DNA of 57,952 bases from Minwuia sp. (GCA_029210175.1 JARGPL010000028.1:1-57952); one strand, 5' to 3'. Counted from the stretch's first letter, positions 18,201 through 27,774 are shown. The notes: a model not told the origin generated them from the letters alone. A program made the numbers and translations.

Positions 18201-19502
18201 TCAGGTGGGGCCGATCACATGGGCGAAACTGCCGGAGACGGAACCTTTGATGCGACCCATGGGGGGGCGGTTTTCACCAAGCGCGTCGGTTGCCTGAAAC
18301 AGGGGCGTTCCCTCACCCTCCCTGACGACGGTGGCGTAATGGAATTCATGTGCTGCCAGTTCAACAGGCCAGGGCAGCCCGCTTGTGTGCTTCAGCCTGC
18401 GGTAGCCCAGATGCAGGCTGCGCGTGGCAAAGCTGGTTTCCACCGGCAACAGCCCCGCCATCTGATGGGGTACGCCACCGGCATCGGTCAGTTGTTCGCC
18501 CAGCACCATGTAACCGCCGCATTCACCATGGATCGGGATGTCCCGTCGTGCCGCGTCGCGCAGGCCGGTCAGGAATGCGGTGTTCGATGCCAGTCGTCCG
18601 GCGTGCAGTTCCGGGTAGCCGCCAGGCAGCAGGATGAAATCGGTATCCGCTGGCGGGCTGGCATCGTCGAGGGGCGAAAAGAACCTGATTTCGGCCCCTG
18701 CCTGCTGCCAGTGCTGCAGCAGATGCGGATACATGAAACAGAACGCGGTATCGCGCGCGATGGCGAGGCGCTGTGCGGGTGGCGGCAGCAATCGTGCAGG
18801 CCCGCTCGCCGCGATGATCGGACCAGCGAGACCCATCAGCCGATCAAGTGACAGGCATGCGGACATGGTCTCGCCCAGCGCCGCCAGTGATGTTTCAAGG
18901 TCCGCCAGTTCGGCCGCCGGAACCAGTCCCAGATGCCGTCCCGGCAGGTGAAGCCGGTCATCCCTTGCGACAGCGCCGAGCACGGGAACACCGACAGGTT
19001 TCAGGGCTGCGCGCAGGATGCTCTCATGGCGCGCGCTGCCCACCCGATTGAGGATCAGCGCAGCAATCCTGACGTCGGCCCGATGGTGCATGAAACCTTC
19101 CACCAGGGCAGCAACCGACTGCGCCTGCCGGGCGCAATCCACGATCAGGACAACCGGCAGGTCGAGGGTCGCAGCCAGATCACCCGTTGACCCGCGCCCG
19201 TCGGCACCGCCGTCGAACAGTCCCATCACACCTTCGATGACCAGCAGGTCCGTGCCTGCCGCCTGTTGCCATGCCAGCGCGCGCAGGGTGGTGGCATCCA
19301 TCGCCCAGGGGTCCAGATTGATCGAAGACTGACCGAGGACAGCGTGATGCAGGGTGGGATCGATGTAATCAGGACCACATTTCGCTGCCGAGACCGCGAC
19401 ACCCTGTTGCTTCAGGGTGCCAAGCAATCCTGCCGTCAGGCTGGTCTTTCCCGCACCGGAGTGGGGGGCGGCCAGAATCAGCCCACGCGGGTGACGCTGC
19501 AT
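18201..19502 (-). CDS. cobB: Cobyrinate a,c-diamide synthase
   Basis: The 433-residue amidotransferase amidates the a and c side chains of (hydrogeno)cobyrinic acid in corrin synthesis. The N-terminal P-loop AAPHSGAGKTSLTAGLL and KCGPDYIDPTLHH belong to the synthetase domain; the C-terminal class I glutaminase domain has PGGYPELHA and the nucleophile in IHGECGGYMVLG. The start overlaps the cobA stop (TGATG), so the two are coupled. Length is normal. The motif set fits CobB/CbiA and not the larger cobyric acid synthase CobQ. Confidence 0.95.
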   Translation of the reverse strand: MQRHPRGLILAAPHSGAGKTSLTAGLLGTLKQQGVAVSAAKCGPDYIDPTLHHAVLGQSSINLDPWAMDATTLRALAWQQAAGTDLLVIEGVMGLFDGGADGRGSTGDLAATLDLPVVLIVDCARQAQSVAALVEGFMHHRADVRIAALILNRVGSARHESILRAALKPVGVPVLGAVARDDRLHLPGRHLGLVPAAELADLETSLAALGETMSACLSLDRLMGLAGPIIAASGPARLLPPPAQRLAIARDTAFCFMYPHLLQHWQQAGAEIRFFSPLDDASPPADTDFILLPGGYPELHAGRLASNTAFLTGLRDAARRDIPIHGECGGYMVLGEQLTDAGGVPHQMAGLLPVETSFATRSLHLGYRRLKHTSGLPWPVELAAHEFHYATVVREGEGTPLFQATDALGENRPPMGRIKGSVSGSFAHVIGPT

Positions 19503-20362
19503 CAGCCCGATAGCTGGTCGCGCCGGTCCAGCCGCGCGGCCAGGCTGACGGGGTCGGCGAATCTGCCGTCGACCCAGTTCAGGCTGGCGCGCAACCCGAC
19601 AACGCCGCCGACCACGACCAGGGCGGGCGGCCTCAGCCCTTCCCGGGTAACGATATCCGCCGCATCGGCGAGCGTTGTTTCGACCACGCGCTGGGTCGGC
19701 AGGGTGGCATCGGTGACGATGGCGACCGGTTCCCCGCCTGTCCGCCCACCGGCGATCAGGCTGTCGGCGATCTGGCCCAGATGTTTCACGGCCATGTACA
19801 TGACAATGACAGGTGATCCGCGTGCGATGGCGGTCCAGTCCACCTTGGACGGGGTCAGGCCGTTCTGGTCGTGCCCGGTCAGAAATGTGACCGACTGATT
19901 GACGTCGCGATGGGTCACCGGAATACCGGCATAGGCCAGTCCGCCGACACCTGCCGTGACACCGGGGATGATGCGGAACGGCACACCCGCATCCACCAGC
20001 GCGAGCGCTTCCTCACCACCGCGCCCGAACACGAACGGGTCACCACCCTTCAGCCGCAGCACGCGCTTGCCCGCCTGTGCCAGCGCGATCAGACGCAGGG
20101 TGATGTCGCGCTGCTTCGGGGACGGCTTGCCGCCGCGCTTGCCTGCGAACTCGATCAGGGTGCCGGGCCGTGCCCAGCCGAGAATCCGCGAATCCACCAG
20201 CGCATCATAGACAATCACATCCGCCTGCTGCAGCGCCGACAGCGCATGCAGCGTCAGCAGGCCCGGATCACCGGGCCCGGCACCCGCCAGCCATACCCAG
20301 CCAGCCTGAAACACGGGCCAGTCGCTGCCAGGGGGCAGGGTGATGTCGCTTGTCCGATCCAT
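19502..20362 (-). CDS. cobA: Uroporphyrinogen-III C-methyltransferase
   Basis: The 286-residue SAM-dependent methyltransferase makes precorrin-2 from uroporphyrinogen III, the branch point to cobalamin and siroheme. Visible motifs are VWLAGAGPGDPGLLTLHAL, VIVYDALVD, RLKGGDPFVFGRGGEE and PFRIIPGVTAGVGGLAYAGIPVTHR, all typical of SUMT. There is no fused CysG dehydrogenase/ferrochelatase domain. The cobB start overlaps its stop. About 150 bp separates it from the divergent cbiD. I saw no convincing cobalamin riboswitch there. Confidence 0.95.
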   Translation of the reverse strand: MDRTSDITLPPGSDWPVFQAGWVWLAGAGPGDPGLLTLHALSALQQADVIVYDALVDSRILGWARPGTLIEFAGKRGGKPSPKQRDITLRLIALAQAGKRVLRLKGGDPFVFGRGGEEALALVDAGVPFRIIPGVTAGVGGLAYAGIPVTHRDVNQSVTFLTGHDQNGLTPSKVDWTAIARGSPVIVMYMAVKHLGQIADSLIAGGRTGGEPVAIVTDATLPTQRVVETTLADAADIVTREGLRPPALVVVGGVVGLRASLNWVDGRFADPVSLAARLDRRDQLSG

Positions 20363-20514
20363 GCATGCCTTCTAGCACGCAACCGCTTTCGGGGAACACA
20401 TCTCGCGCGGCACCGGCTGCTGTGGCTGCGACGCCGCTTCTGTCAGGTCGTCGATTGCCTGGAAGGTTTCAGCTGGTGATTTCACCTGCCCACCGCTTGC
20501 TCTAGTCTGCGGCC

Positions 20515-21600
20515 ATGGCGGAACGTCCCACGGGCAAACTCAGAACAGGCTGGACCACCGGGGCATGCGCCACGGCGGCGACGCGGGCGGCGTATCAGGC
20601 GCTGCTGACAGGCGTGTTTCCTGATCCCGTTCAGATCACCCTTCCGAAGGGCCAGACGCCTTCCTTCATGCTCGCCTATCAGGGGCTGAGCCGTGGCGAA
20701 GCCTGTGCCGGGATCATCAAGGATGCCGGGGACGACCCGGATGTCACTCATCAGGCGCTGATCATCGCCACGGTCCGGCGCGGGAAACCCGGCAGCGGTG
20801 TGACGTTTCGCGCGGGCGTCGGCGTCGGCACGGTGACCCGCCCCGGGCTGCCGATACCGCCCGGCGAACCTGCGATCAATCCGGTGCCGCGGGACATGAT
20901 GCGCACCGTGATCTACGACGTGGCGGACCGGTTCGGCGGCACCGGCGATGTGGAGATCGAGGTTTCGGTGCCTGACGGTGAAACGCTGGCCAGACGCACA
21001 TGGAACGGTCGGCTGGGGATCGCGGGCGGCCTGTCGATCCTGGGGACGACCGGCATCGTCCGCCCGTTCTCCTGCGCGGCCTGGATCGCATCCATCCACA
21101 GGGGCGTCGACGTGGCACGGGCGTCGGGTACGACCCATGTCGCGGCGGCTACCGGATCCACGTCGGAAGGGGCGGTGATCCGCCGCTATGGGCTTGAGAC
21201 ATCCGCCATCCTCGACATGGGGGACTTCATTGGCGGCACGCTGAAATACCTCCGCGGCCACCCCGTGCCGCGCCTGACCATCGCCGGTGGCTTCGGGAAA
21301 CTGGTGAAGTTCGCGCAGGGTGCCAATGACCTGCACTCGGGTCGCAGTCAGGTGGATCTGGCCGACCTTGCGCGAACGGCGCGGGGGCTTGGTGCGTCGG
21401 AGGCGGTGGCGAGCCGGATTGCGGCGGGCAACACCGCCAAGCAGGCGTTGGACATTGCAACGGAGGCCGGGATCGATCTTGCCGGAACCATCGCCCGGGA
21501 AGGGCGGCAGCGCGCGCTGCAGCAACTCGGGTCTGCGCCGATCACCGTTGATCTGATGATCACGGACCGACAGGGTCAGGTCGTCGCCCATGCCGAATAG
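20515..21600 (+). CDS. cbiD: Cobalt-precorrin-5B (C1)-methyltransferase
   Basis: The 361-residue protein starts KLRTGWTTGACATAAT, the CbiD signature, and contains GEPAINPVPRDMM and GLSILGTTGIVRPFS in the expected order. CbiD performs C-1 methylation in the oxygen-independent cobalamin route and is found in some hybrid alphaproteobacterial pathways instead of CobF. The downstream cobK begins 11 bases before its stop, so the genes are translationally coupled. Start ATG 20515 is the family start. Confidence 0.95.
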   Translation: MAERPTGKLRTGWTTGACATAATRAAYQALLTGVFPDPVQITLPKGQTPSFMLAYQGLSRGEACAGIIKDAGDDPDVTHQALIIATVRRGKPGSGVTFRAGVGVGTVTRPGLPIPPGEPAINPVPRDMMRTVIYDVADRFGGTGDVEIEVSVPDGETLARRTWNGRLGIAGGLSILGTTGIVRPFSCAAWIASIHRGVDVARASGTTHVAAATGSTSEGAVIRRYGLETSAILDMGDFIGGTLKYLRGHPVPRLTIAGGFGKLVKFAQGANDLHSGRSQVDLADLARTARGLGASEAVASRIAAGNTAKQALDIATEAGIDLAGTIAREGRQRALQQLGSAPITVDLMITDRQGQVVAHAE

Positions 21601-22345
21601 GCCTGCGTTGAAGATCCTGCTGCTTGCAGGCACGGCGGAGGCTGCGTCCCTTGATGCCGCCCTGTCCGGCGACCCGCGGTTTCAGGTGACTGTGGCGCTG
21701 GCAGGGGTGACAGCCAGTGCCCGCCCGTTTCATGGCGCGGTGCGCCGCGGTGGATTTGGCGGCACGGAGGGTCTGATGGCCTACCTGCGGGACGCCGGGA
21801 TCGATCTGGTGATCAATGCCACCCACCCTTTCGCTGCCCGGATGACCGAACAGGTGCGCGCGGCAACGGCGGCCCTGGCGGTTCCGATGCTGCGCCTCTG
21901 CCGGATGGCCTGGCAGCGCCCGGACAATGCCGAATGGTCCTCTGCAGATGACCTGCCGCATGCGGCTGCGCTGCTACCCCCGGACTCGGTAGCGTTCCTC
22001 GCCCTGGGACAGCGCCACCTTGCGGCGTTTCAGGACCATCCCGCCCGGCTGATCGTGCGCAGCATCGACCCGCCACCGCCGGGACTGCTACCCGCCGCCC
22101 ACTGGATCATCGGTGCGCCAGGGCAGACGGTTGATGTGGAGGTGGCCTTGCTGCGGGACCTTGGTGTGACGCATCTGGTCGCCCGCAACAGCGGCGGAGC
22201 AGCAGGCTGGCCGAAGATCGCTGCTGCGACCCGGTTGGAACTGCCTGTCATCATGATCTCCCGACCCGGCGGCGCATCATCCGAGATGGTCACGACGGCT
22301 TCAAACGCGCTGGCCTGGTTGCACCAGCAGGCGGCAAGGCAGTGA
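21590..22345 (+). CDS. cobK: Precorrin-6A/cobalt-precorrin-6A reductase
   Basis: This 251-residue reductase has the CobK/CbiJ pattern: ILLLAGTAEAASL near the N-terminus, the GGFGGTEGLMAYLRDAGID segment, DLVINATHPFAARM and the C-terminal VARNSGGAAGWPKIAAA. It uses NAD(P)H to reduce the precorrin-6A macrocycle. The start lies within the cbiD 3' end. The ogt gene begins at its stop (GTGA overlap). Neighbouring cbiD acts just before it in the pathway. Confidence 0.93.
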   Translation: MPNRPALKILLLAGTAEAASLDAALSGDPRFQVTVALAGVTASARPFHGAVRRGGFGGTEGLMAYLRDAGIDLVINATHPFAARMTEQVRAATAALAVPMLRLCRMAWQRPDNAEWSSADDLPHAAALLPPDSVAFLALGQRHLAAFQDHPARLIVRSIDPPPPGLLPAAHWIIGAPGQTVDVEVALLRDLGVTHLVARNSGGAAGWPKIAAATRLELPVIMISRPGGASSEMVTTASNALAWLHQQAARQ

Positions 22346-22842
22346 AGAACATCGCGCTTTCCTATTGCTACCTGGAAACCCCGATCGGGCGATTGCTGCT
22401 GGCCGGGGATGATCTGTCGCTGCATTTCCTCAGCTTTCCCGGCGGGCACAAGGCCTTTGGCCCGCAGCCGGCATGGGTGCGATCCGATGCACCGTTCGTG
22501 GAGGCCACGGCCCAGTTGCGCGCCTACTTCGCGCGAGAAACCGATACATTCGATCTGCCGCTGACCCTGCATGGCACGGCCTTCCAGAAGCGTGTCTGGA
22601 CCCTGTTGCAGGCGATACCGTTCGGTCAGACAACCACCTATGGCGCGCTTGCCAGGCAACTCGATGCGCCGCGATCCAGTCGTGCCGTCGGAACGGCAAA
22701 CGGGGCAAATCCGCTGCCGATCATCATCCCCTGCCATCGGGTGGTTGGATCGAACGGCGCTTTGACAGGGTTTGGCGGCGGGCTGGAGACCAAGCAGTTC
22801 CTGCTGAGACACGAAGGCGCGACAGGTTTCAAATCCGGTTGA
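22342..22842 (+). CDS. ogt: Methylated-DNA--protein-cysteine S-methyltransferase
   Basis: A 166-residue DNA-repair protein that removes alkyl groups from O6-alkylguanine onto its own cysteine. The acceptor is in NPLPIIIPCHRVVGSNGALTG... of which PCHRV is diagnostic; upstream are FQKRVWTLLQAIPFGQTTTYG and the helix-turn-helix region SSRAVGTANGANP. It starts with GTG overlapping the cobK stop by a GTGA junction, so it is translated from the cobalamin operon. Its 3' end overlaps the convergent cobC by 14 bp. No AdaA domain is fused. Confidence 0.95.
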   Translation: MKNIALSYCYLETPIGRLLLAGDDLSLHFLSFPGGHKAFGPQPAWVRSDAPFVEATAQLRAYFARETDTFDLPLTLHGTAFQKRVWTLLQAIPFGQTTTYGALARQLDAPRSSRAVGTANGANPLPIIIPCHRVVGSNGALTGFGGGLETKQFLLRHEGATGFKSG

Positions 22843-23413
22843 TGTAGTCCGCAGCCCAGCCGCTGGCACCGTGATCGGTCAGCGCTGTCACAGACAGGGG
22901 CGCAATGGCGACACTCAGGCCGCGATGGACCGGCAGGTCGAGGGCATGGGCCACGGCTGCGCGGATGACACCGGCGTGCGCGATGACGGCGACGGTCCGT
23001 TCTGCGTCTGCGGGACCATTCTGCGCACAGAAGCGTGCCATGCGTGCCACCACGTCGCGAAACGATTCTCCGCCAGGCGGGCGCAGGTCGGCCATCGCGG
23101 CAAGGTCCAGCCCGTCCCAGGCCCGGGTCGCATGGTGATCCTTGCCCTCCCAGTCGCCGAAATGCTGTTCCATCAGGACGTCGTGGAATGTCGCTTCGGG
23201 CAGGGCAGGGCGCTGTCGGCGCAGCAGGTCGAGGGTTGCCCGACAGCGCGTCAGCGGGCTGCAGAACACCACATCGGCGGACGCGATGCGCGCGGCGGTG
23301 CGTGCCAGATGATCGCAGTCAGGCGGCAGGATGGGGATGTCGGTATGACCGATGATGCGTCCGGCCGGATCCGTTGGTGCATGCCGGACCCAGAGCCAGC
23401 GGGTCAGGCCCAA
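22829..23413 (-). CDS. cobC: Histidine phosphatase family protein, probable alpha-ribazole phosphatase
   Basis: The 194-residue protein has the phosphoglycerate-mutase-like catalytic motif WVRHAPTDPAGR (RHA in place of RHG), VVFCSPLTRCRATLDLL, a downstream FGDWEGKDH and the second histidine in VAVIAHAGVIRAAV. Its place among cobalamin genes suggests it dephosphorylates alpha-ribazole phosphate (CobC), but the family is broad. The only start that fits the family N-terminus is TTG 23413. It lies 19 bp after the D,D-carboxypeptidase gene on the same strand. Confidence 0.8.
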   Translation of the reverse strand: MGLTRWLWVRHAPTDPAGRIIGHTDIPILPPDCDHLARTAARIASADVVFCSPLTRCRATLDLLRRQRPALPEATFHDVLMEQHFGDWEGKDHHATRAWDGLDLAAMADLRPPGGESFRDVVARMARFCAQNGPADAERTVAVIAHAGVIRAAVAHALDLPVHRGLSVAIAPLSVTALTDHGASGWAADYINRI

Positions 23414-23432
23414 CTCAGTACCCGGTGCGCAT

Positions 23433-24665
23433 TCAGGATCCCTGGCCAGTCCGGATCACCAGGCAGTCGACCCGACGGTCCTTCAGCGCACGACAGGCGG
23501 CGCGCGCATCGGATGCATTGAATGCCAGCAGACGTGCCCGATAGAGCTTGCCCTTGCGGGTATTGACCTTGTTCACGTCGATCGGGCGGTTGCGCAGCAG
23601 GTCCGGTGCCGCAGCCACCGCCTGGCGAATGGCCGTGTCAGCGCGCGCGGTCGATCCGAAGGCGCCGACCTGGATGCCGTGGTCGCCGATGGGCATGGCA
23701 ACGGCTTCTGTTGGTGCCGTTGCGGCATTGGCTTCCGCGATCAGGTTCAGGTTGCGCAGGCTGGCCAGAACCGATGGTTTGCCGGTTGTGCCCGGCTTGA
23801 CCGGTGGCAGGTTCGCAGCGATCCGCAGTTGCCCCTGGGCAGCGCGCTCAGTCGCGCGGCGGAATCCCATGTCGATCAGGCGCTGCATCTGGGTGTCGCG
23901 ACGCTTCGCTGTTCTGCCGCCGATGACAACCGCCACCAGTCGCCGGCCACCGCGTTCCACGGTGGTGACGAGATTGAAGCCGGATGCGTTGATATAGCCG
24001 GTCTTGATGCCGTCAACGCCACGGGTCCGCCCCAGCAGCCTGTTGGTCGAGCCGTATTTCCGGCCTTTCCAGGCGAAGGTGCGCGTGGCGAAAAGCGGAA
24101 ACAGCTCAGGAAAGTCGCGCTGCAGGGCTATGGCCAGGTTGGCCATGTCCCGCGCAGTCGAGACCTGACGCCGATTGGGCAGTCCGTTGGCATTGCGGAA
24201 ACTGGTGGAGACGAGCCCGAGCTTCCGCGCCATGGCGGTCATGCGCCGTGCAAAGACCACTTCCGAAGGCGCCAGCGCCTCCGCCACGACCGTTGCCACA
24301 TCGTTGGCCGACTTCACGATCAGGGCCTTGATCGCGTCGCGTGCCAGAATGGTGGTGCCGTTGCGCAGGCCCAGTTTCGATGCCGGTTTTCCGGCCGCAT
24401 TGCGCGAGACCCGCAGCGGGCTGTCCATGTCGAGCTTGCCTTGCCGCATGGCGTCGAACAGCATGTAGAGGGTCATCATCTTGGTCAGTGACGCGGGATG
24501 GATCTGACGGTCAGCCTTGTGTTGGTAGAGGGTCTGCCCGGTCTGCTGATCAACGACGATACCGGTATAGACCCGTTTCGCCGCCGCAGGGGCCGTGAAG
24601 GATGCCATTGCCAGCGTCACCATGATGACGAGCGCGAACCATCCCCAATGTCGTGCAACCGTCAT
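23433..24665 (-). CDS. D-alanyl-D-alanine carboxypeptidase (S11) with C-terminal SPOR domain
   Basis: The 410-residue exported protein trims the terminal D-Ala of peptidoglycan stem peptides. After a signal peptide (ending FTAPAAAKR) it has the penicillin-binding motifs HPASLTKMMTLY (SxxK), KSANDVATVV (SxN) and DGIKTGYINASGF (KTG). The C-terminal 75 residues, beginning IQVGAFGSTARAD, form a SPOR domain that binds denuded glycan strands at the division septum. This architecture is common in alphaproteobacteria. Start ATG 24665 gives a normal signal peptide; an upstream ATG at 24728 would add an unlikely leader. The clpS gene is divergent about 300 bp away. Confidence 0.93.
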   Translation of the reverse strand: MTVARHWGWFALVIMVTLAMASFTAPAAAKRVYTGIVVDQQTGQTLYQHKADRQIHPASLTKMMTLYMLFDAMRQGKLDMDSPLRVSRNAAGKPASKLGLRNGTTILARDAIKALIVKSANDVATVVAEALAPSEVVFARRMTAMARKLGLVSTSFRNANGLPNRRQVSTARDMANLAIALQRDFPELFPLFATRTFAWKGRKYGSTNRLLGRTRGVDGIKTGYINASGFNLVTTVERGGRRLVAVVIGGRTAKRRDTQMQRLIDMGFRRATERAAQGQLRIAANLPPVKPGTTGKPSVLASLRNLNLIAEANAATAPTEAVAMPIGDHGIQVGAFGSTARADTAIRQAVAAAPDLLRNRPIDVNKVNTRKGKLYRARLLAFNASDARAACRALKDRRVDCLVIRTGQGS

Positions 24666-24962
24666 TTGTGTGCCGAGTCCCTGCCGCCAGACGCATCGAT
24701 TCGTCAAGAATTTAGCTGAACCGATCATGGCGGTCCATTCCCTTCTTAACCTTGTTTGGTAACTGTGGTGACCAAGGTGCCATTGATTCTGTTGAATTTC
24801 CCGATTCCCTGCCCCCCTACCCTCTCGGGGAATACGACTTATATGTAGGGGGTGCCCCGCACCATCAGCCCCTGGTTTCACATCTTGCCCGATCCCCCTT
24901 TCCCCCCGGTCGGTTCCACCATAGTGTTTTGTTCTGAATATCTCGGGAGACCCGTCGGAGAC
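24666..24962. other. Divergent intergenic region between the carboxypeptidase and clpS
   Basis: About 297 bp that should hold promoters for both genes. I see CTTATAT at 24838-24844, a possible -10 element toward clpS, but no matching -35, and a short inverted repeat CCTTG...CAAGG near 24750-24778. No gene or RNA is recognised. Confidence 0.4.
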
Positions 24963-25292
24963 ATGACCGACAAGCGTAATGACAATAATGGTGACGACGA
25001 AATCGGTGTCGTCACCAAGACCCGGCCCCGGACCAAGCAGCCATCCCTGTGGCGTGTGCTGATGCTGAATGACGACTACACCCCCATGGAGTTCGTCGTC
25101 TACGTGCTGCAGCGCTACTTCAACAAGGATTCGGATGCGGCCACGCAGATCATGTTGCACGTCCATCAAAAGGGCGTCGGCGTCTGCGGGGTCTTCCCAT
25201 ACGAGGTCGCGGAAACCAAGGTTACCCAGGTGATGAACCTGGCCAAGGACAACCAGCACCCCCTGCAATGTACACTTGAGAAGGCGGAATAG
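24963..25292 (+). CDS. clpS: ATP-dependent Clp protease adaptor ClpS
   Basis: The 109-residue adaptor delivers N-degron substrates to ClpAP. After a polar, disordered N-terminal tail ([11 protein letters not shown]) the folded domain has [20 protein letters not shown], the substrate-pocket residues in [10 protein letters not shown], and [20 protein letters not shown]. It is followed five bases later by clpA, so both are co-expressed. Start ATG 24963. Confidence 0.96.
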   Translation: MTDKRNDNNGDDEIGVVTKTRPRTKQPSLWRVLMLNDDYTPMEFVVYVLQRYFNKDSDAATQIMLHVHQKGVGVCGVFPYEVAETKVTQVMNLAKDNQHPLQCTLEKAE

Positions 25293-25296
25293 ACGC

Positions 25297-27726
25297 GTGC
25301 CATCGCTCTCCAGACATCTCGAAGAAACCCTGCGCCGTGCCCTCAACCTGGCCGGTGAACGCAATCATGAATATGCCACGCTGGAGCATCTGCTGCTCAG
25401 CCTGATCGACGATCCTGACGCGGTTGCGGTCATGCGTGCGTGCAATGTCGACCTCGGCAAGCTGTCGAAGGATCTGACCAGTTTCATTGATGAGGATCTG
25501 AAGGATCTGGCGCAGCCGCTGGAAGAAGATGCGAAGCCGACCCTCAGCTTTCAGCGGGTCGTGCAGCGTGCCCTGATCCATGTGCAGTCCTCCGGCCGCG
25601 AGGAAGTGACGGGCGCCAACATTCTGGTGGCCATCTTTGCCGAGCGCGAGAGCCATGCCGCCTATTTCCTGCAGCAGCAGGACATGACCCGGCTGGATGC
25701 CGTCAGCTACATCAGCCATGGCATCGCCAAGGCACCGGGCATGAATGCGGAACGCGCCGTCCGTGGTGCCGACGATGACGGTGACGAAGATGATGACGAT
25801 GGCATGCAGGAAGCCGGCGAAGCCGAGGCTGAAGCCCCTGAGAACGAGGCGCTGGCCCAGTACTGCGTGAACCTGAACGAGAAGGCGAAGGCCGGCAAGA
25901 TCGACCCGTTGATCGGGCGCGCGATGGAGATCGATCGCACCATCCAGATTCTGTGCCGCCGCACCAAGAACAACCCGCTCTACGTCGGTGAGCCCGGTGT
26001 CGGAAAGACGGCGATCGCCGAAGGCCTGGCCCGCCGCATTGTCGAAGGCAATGTGCCCGATGTGCTGGCAACCGCCACGATCTATGCGCTCGACATGGGC
26101 GCACTGCTGGCCGGAACCCGCTATCGCGGCGACTTCGAGGAACGGCTGAAGGCCGTGATGCGGGAAATCGAGGGCATCGACAACGCGGTGCTGTTCATCG
26201 ACGAGATTCATACCGTGATCGGTGCCGGGGCGACCTCCGGCGGTGCGATGGATGCGTCGAACCTGCTGAAGCCCGCGCTGGCGTCCGGCACCATCCGCTG
26301 TGTCGGTTCCACCACCTACAAGGAATACCGCGGCTATTTCGAAAAGGACCGGGCCTTGCTGCGCCGGTTCCAGAAGATCGATGTGAATGAGCCGACGATC
26401 GAGGATGCGATCAAGATCATGAACGGCCTGAAGCCGTATTATGAAGAACATCACGGTGTCCGCTACACCAGTGAGGCGATCAAGTCCGCGGTGGAACTGG
26501 CCGCCCGCTACATCAATGACCGCAAGCTGCCTGACAAGGCCATCGATGTGATTGATGAAGTCGGTGCCGCCGAGATGCTGAAACCGGCCAGCCGCCGCAA
26601 GAAGGTGATCGGCGTCCGCGATGTCGAGGCCGTGGTGTCGAAGATTGCGCGCATCCCGCCGAAGTCGGTGACCAAGAAGGACGAGAATGTCCTCGCCAAC
26701 CTGCAGGACGACCTGAAGCGTGTGGTCTTTGGTCAGGACGTGGCCATCGAGGCGCTGGCGTCAGCCGTGAAGCTGTCGCGGGCTGGCCTGCGGGAACCGG
26801 AAAAGCCCATCGGTTCCTATCTCTTCTCCGGCCCCACGGGCGTCGGCAAGACGGAGGCGGCGAAACAGCTGGCCGATACCATGGGCCTGACGCTGCACCG
26901 GTTCGACATGTCGGAATACATGGAACGGCACACGGTCAGCCGCCTCATCGGCGCGCCGCCGGGCTACGTCGGGTTCGACCAGGGTGGCCTGCTGACCGAC
27001 AGTGTCGACCAGCATCCGCACTCGGTCCTGTTGCTCGACGAGATCGAGAAGGCCCATCCGGACGTCTTCAACCTGCTGCTGCAGGTCATGGACCATGGCA
27101 AGCTGACGGACCACAACGGCAAGAAGATCGATTTCCGCAATGTCGTGCTGATCATGACCACGAACGCCGGTGCGGCAGAAATGCAGAAGCACGCGATCGG
27201 CTTTGGCCGGGGCATGCGCACCGATGAGGATTCGGAGGCGATCAAGAAGCTGTTCACGCCGGAGTTCCGCAACCGCCTCGATGCCATCATTCCGTTCGCG
27301 CCGCTGGCACCGGAAGTGGTGGGTCTTGTGGTCGACAAGTTCGTGCTGCAGCTGGAAGCCCAGCTGTCGGATCGCGATGTCACGATTTCCCTGACCGATG
27401 CGGCCCGTACCTGGCTGGCTGACAAGGGCTATACGCCGGAATTCGGTGCCCGCCCGCTTGGCCGGATCATTCAGGAGCACATCAAGCAGCCGCTGGCGGA
27501 AGAATTGCTGTTCGGCATCCTGAGGAAGGGCGGGCATGTGAAGATCCGTCTGGAGCAAGGCAAGCTGATGTTCGATTCGGAAGCTGCTGCACCCAGGGCC
27601 GAGCCGAAGAAGGCAAAGGCCGCGAAGGCCAGATCCGGAAGCGCCTCGGCCAAGGGTGGCCCGGCCAAGGGTGGCCCGGCCAAGGGGGGGGCAGCCAAGG
27701 GCACGGTGCCGGAGACCAGCAAGTAG
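25297..27726 (+). CDS. clpA: ATP-dependent Clp protease ATP-binding subunit ClpA
   Basis: The 809-residue AAA+ unfoldase has an N-terminal ClpS-binding repeat domain (1-145), a strongly acidic linker with ADDDGDEDDDDG, and two AAA+ modules with Walker A motifs GEPGVGKT near 230 and GPTGVGKTEAAKQ near 511. The C-terminal module includes the GARPLGR sensor-2 motif. Beyond the usual end there is an Ala/Lys/Gly-rich tail with three AKGG-type repeats. The start is GTG 25297, directly after the clpS stop. Function: unfolds proteins for ClpP in the cytoplasm. Confidence 0.96.
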   Translation: MPSLSRHLEETLRRALNLAGERNHEYATLEHLLLSLIDDPDAVAVMRACNVDLGKLSKDLTSFIDEDLKDLAQPLEEDAKPTLSFQRVVQRALIHVQSSGREEVTGANILVAIFAERESHAAYFLQQQDMTRLDAVSYISHGIAKAPGMNAERAVRGADDDGDEDDDDGMQEAGEAEAEAPENEALAQYCVNLNEKAKAGKIDPLIGRAMEIDRTIQILCRRTKNNPLYVGEPGVGKTAIAEGLARRIVEGNVPDVLATATIYALDMGALLAGTRYRGDFEERLKAVMREIEGIDNAVLFIDEIHTVIGAGATSGGAMDASNLLKPALASGTIRCVGSTTYKEYRGYFEKDRALLRRFQKIDVNEPTIEDAIKIMNGLKPYYEEHHGVRYTSEAIKSAVELAARYINDRKLPDKAIDVIDEVGAAEMLKPASRRKKVIGVRDVEAVVSKIARIPPKSVTKKDENVLANLQDDLKRVVFGQDVAIEALASAVKLSRAGLREPEKPIGSYLFSGPTGVGKTEAAKQLADTMGLTLHRFDMSEYMERHTVSRLIGAPPGYVGFDQGGLLTDSVDQHPHSVLLLDEIEKAHPDVFNLLLQVMDHGKLTDHNGKKIDFRNVVLIMTTNAGAAEMQKHAIGFGRGMRTDEDSEAIKKLFTPEFRNRLDAIIPFAPLAPEVVGLVVDKFVLQLEAQLSDRDVTISLTDAARTWLADKGYTPEFGARPLGRIIQEHIKQPLAEELLFGILRKGGHVKIRLEQGKLMFDSEAAAPRAEPKKAKAAKARSGSASAKGGPAKGGPAKGGAAKGTVPETSK

Positions 27727-27774
27727 TGCCCGTTCAGCGACCCTGATGGCGGCGATGCCGGCAGATTCCACGCC

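Noticed and set aside
20363-20514. Possible cobalamin riboswitch between cobA and cbiD
   Set aside because: No B12-box-like sequence or expected conserved core could be found in the 150 bp.
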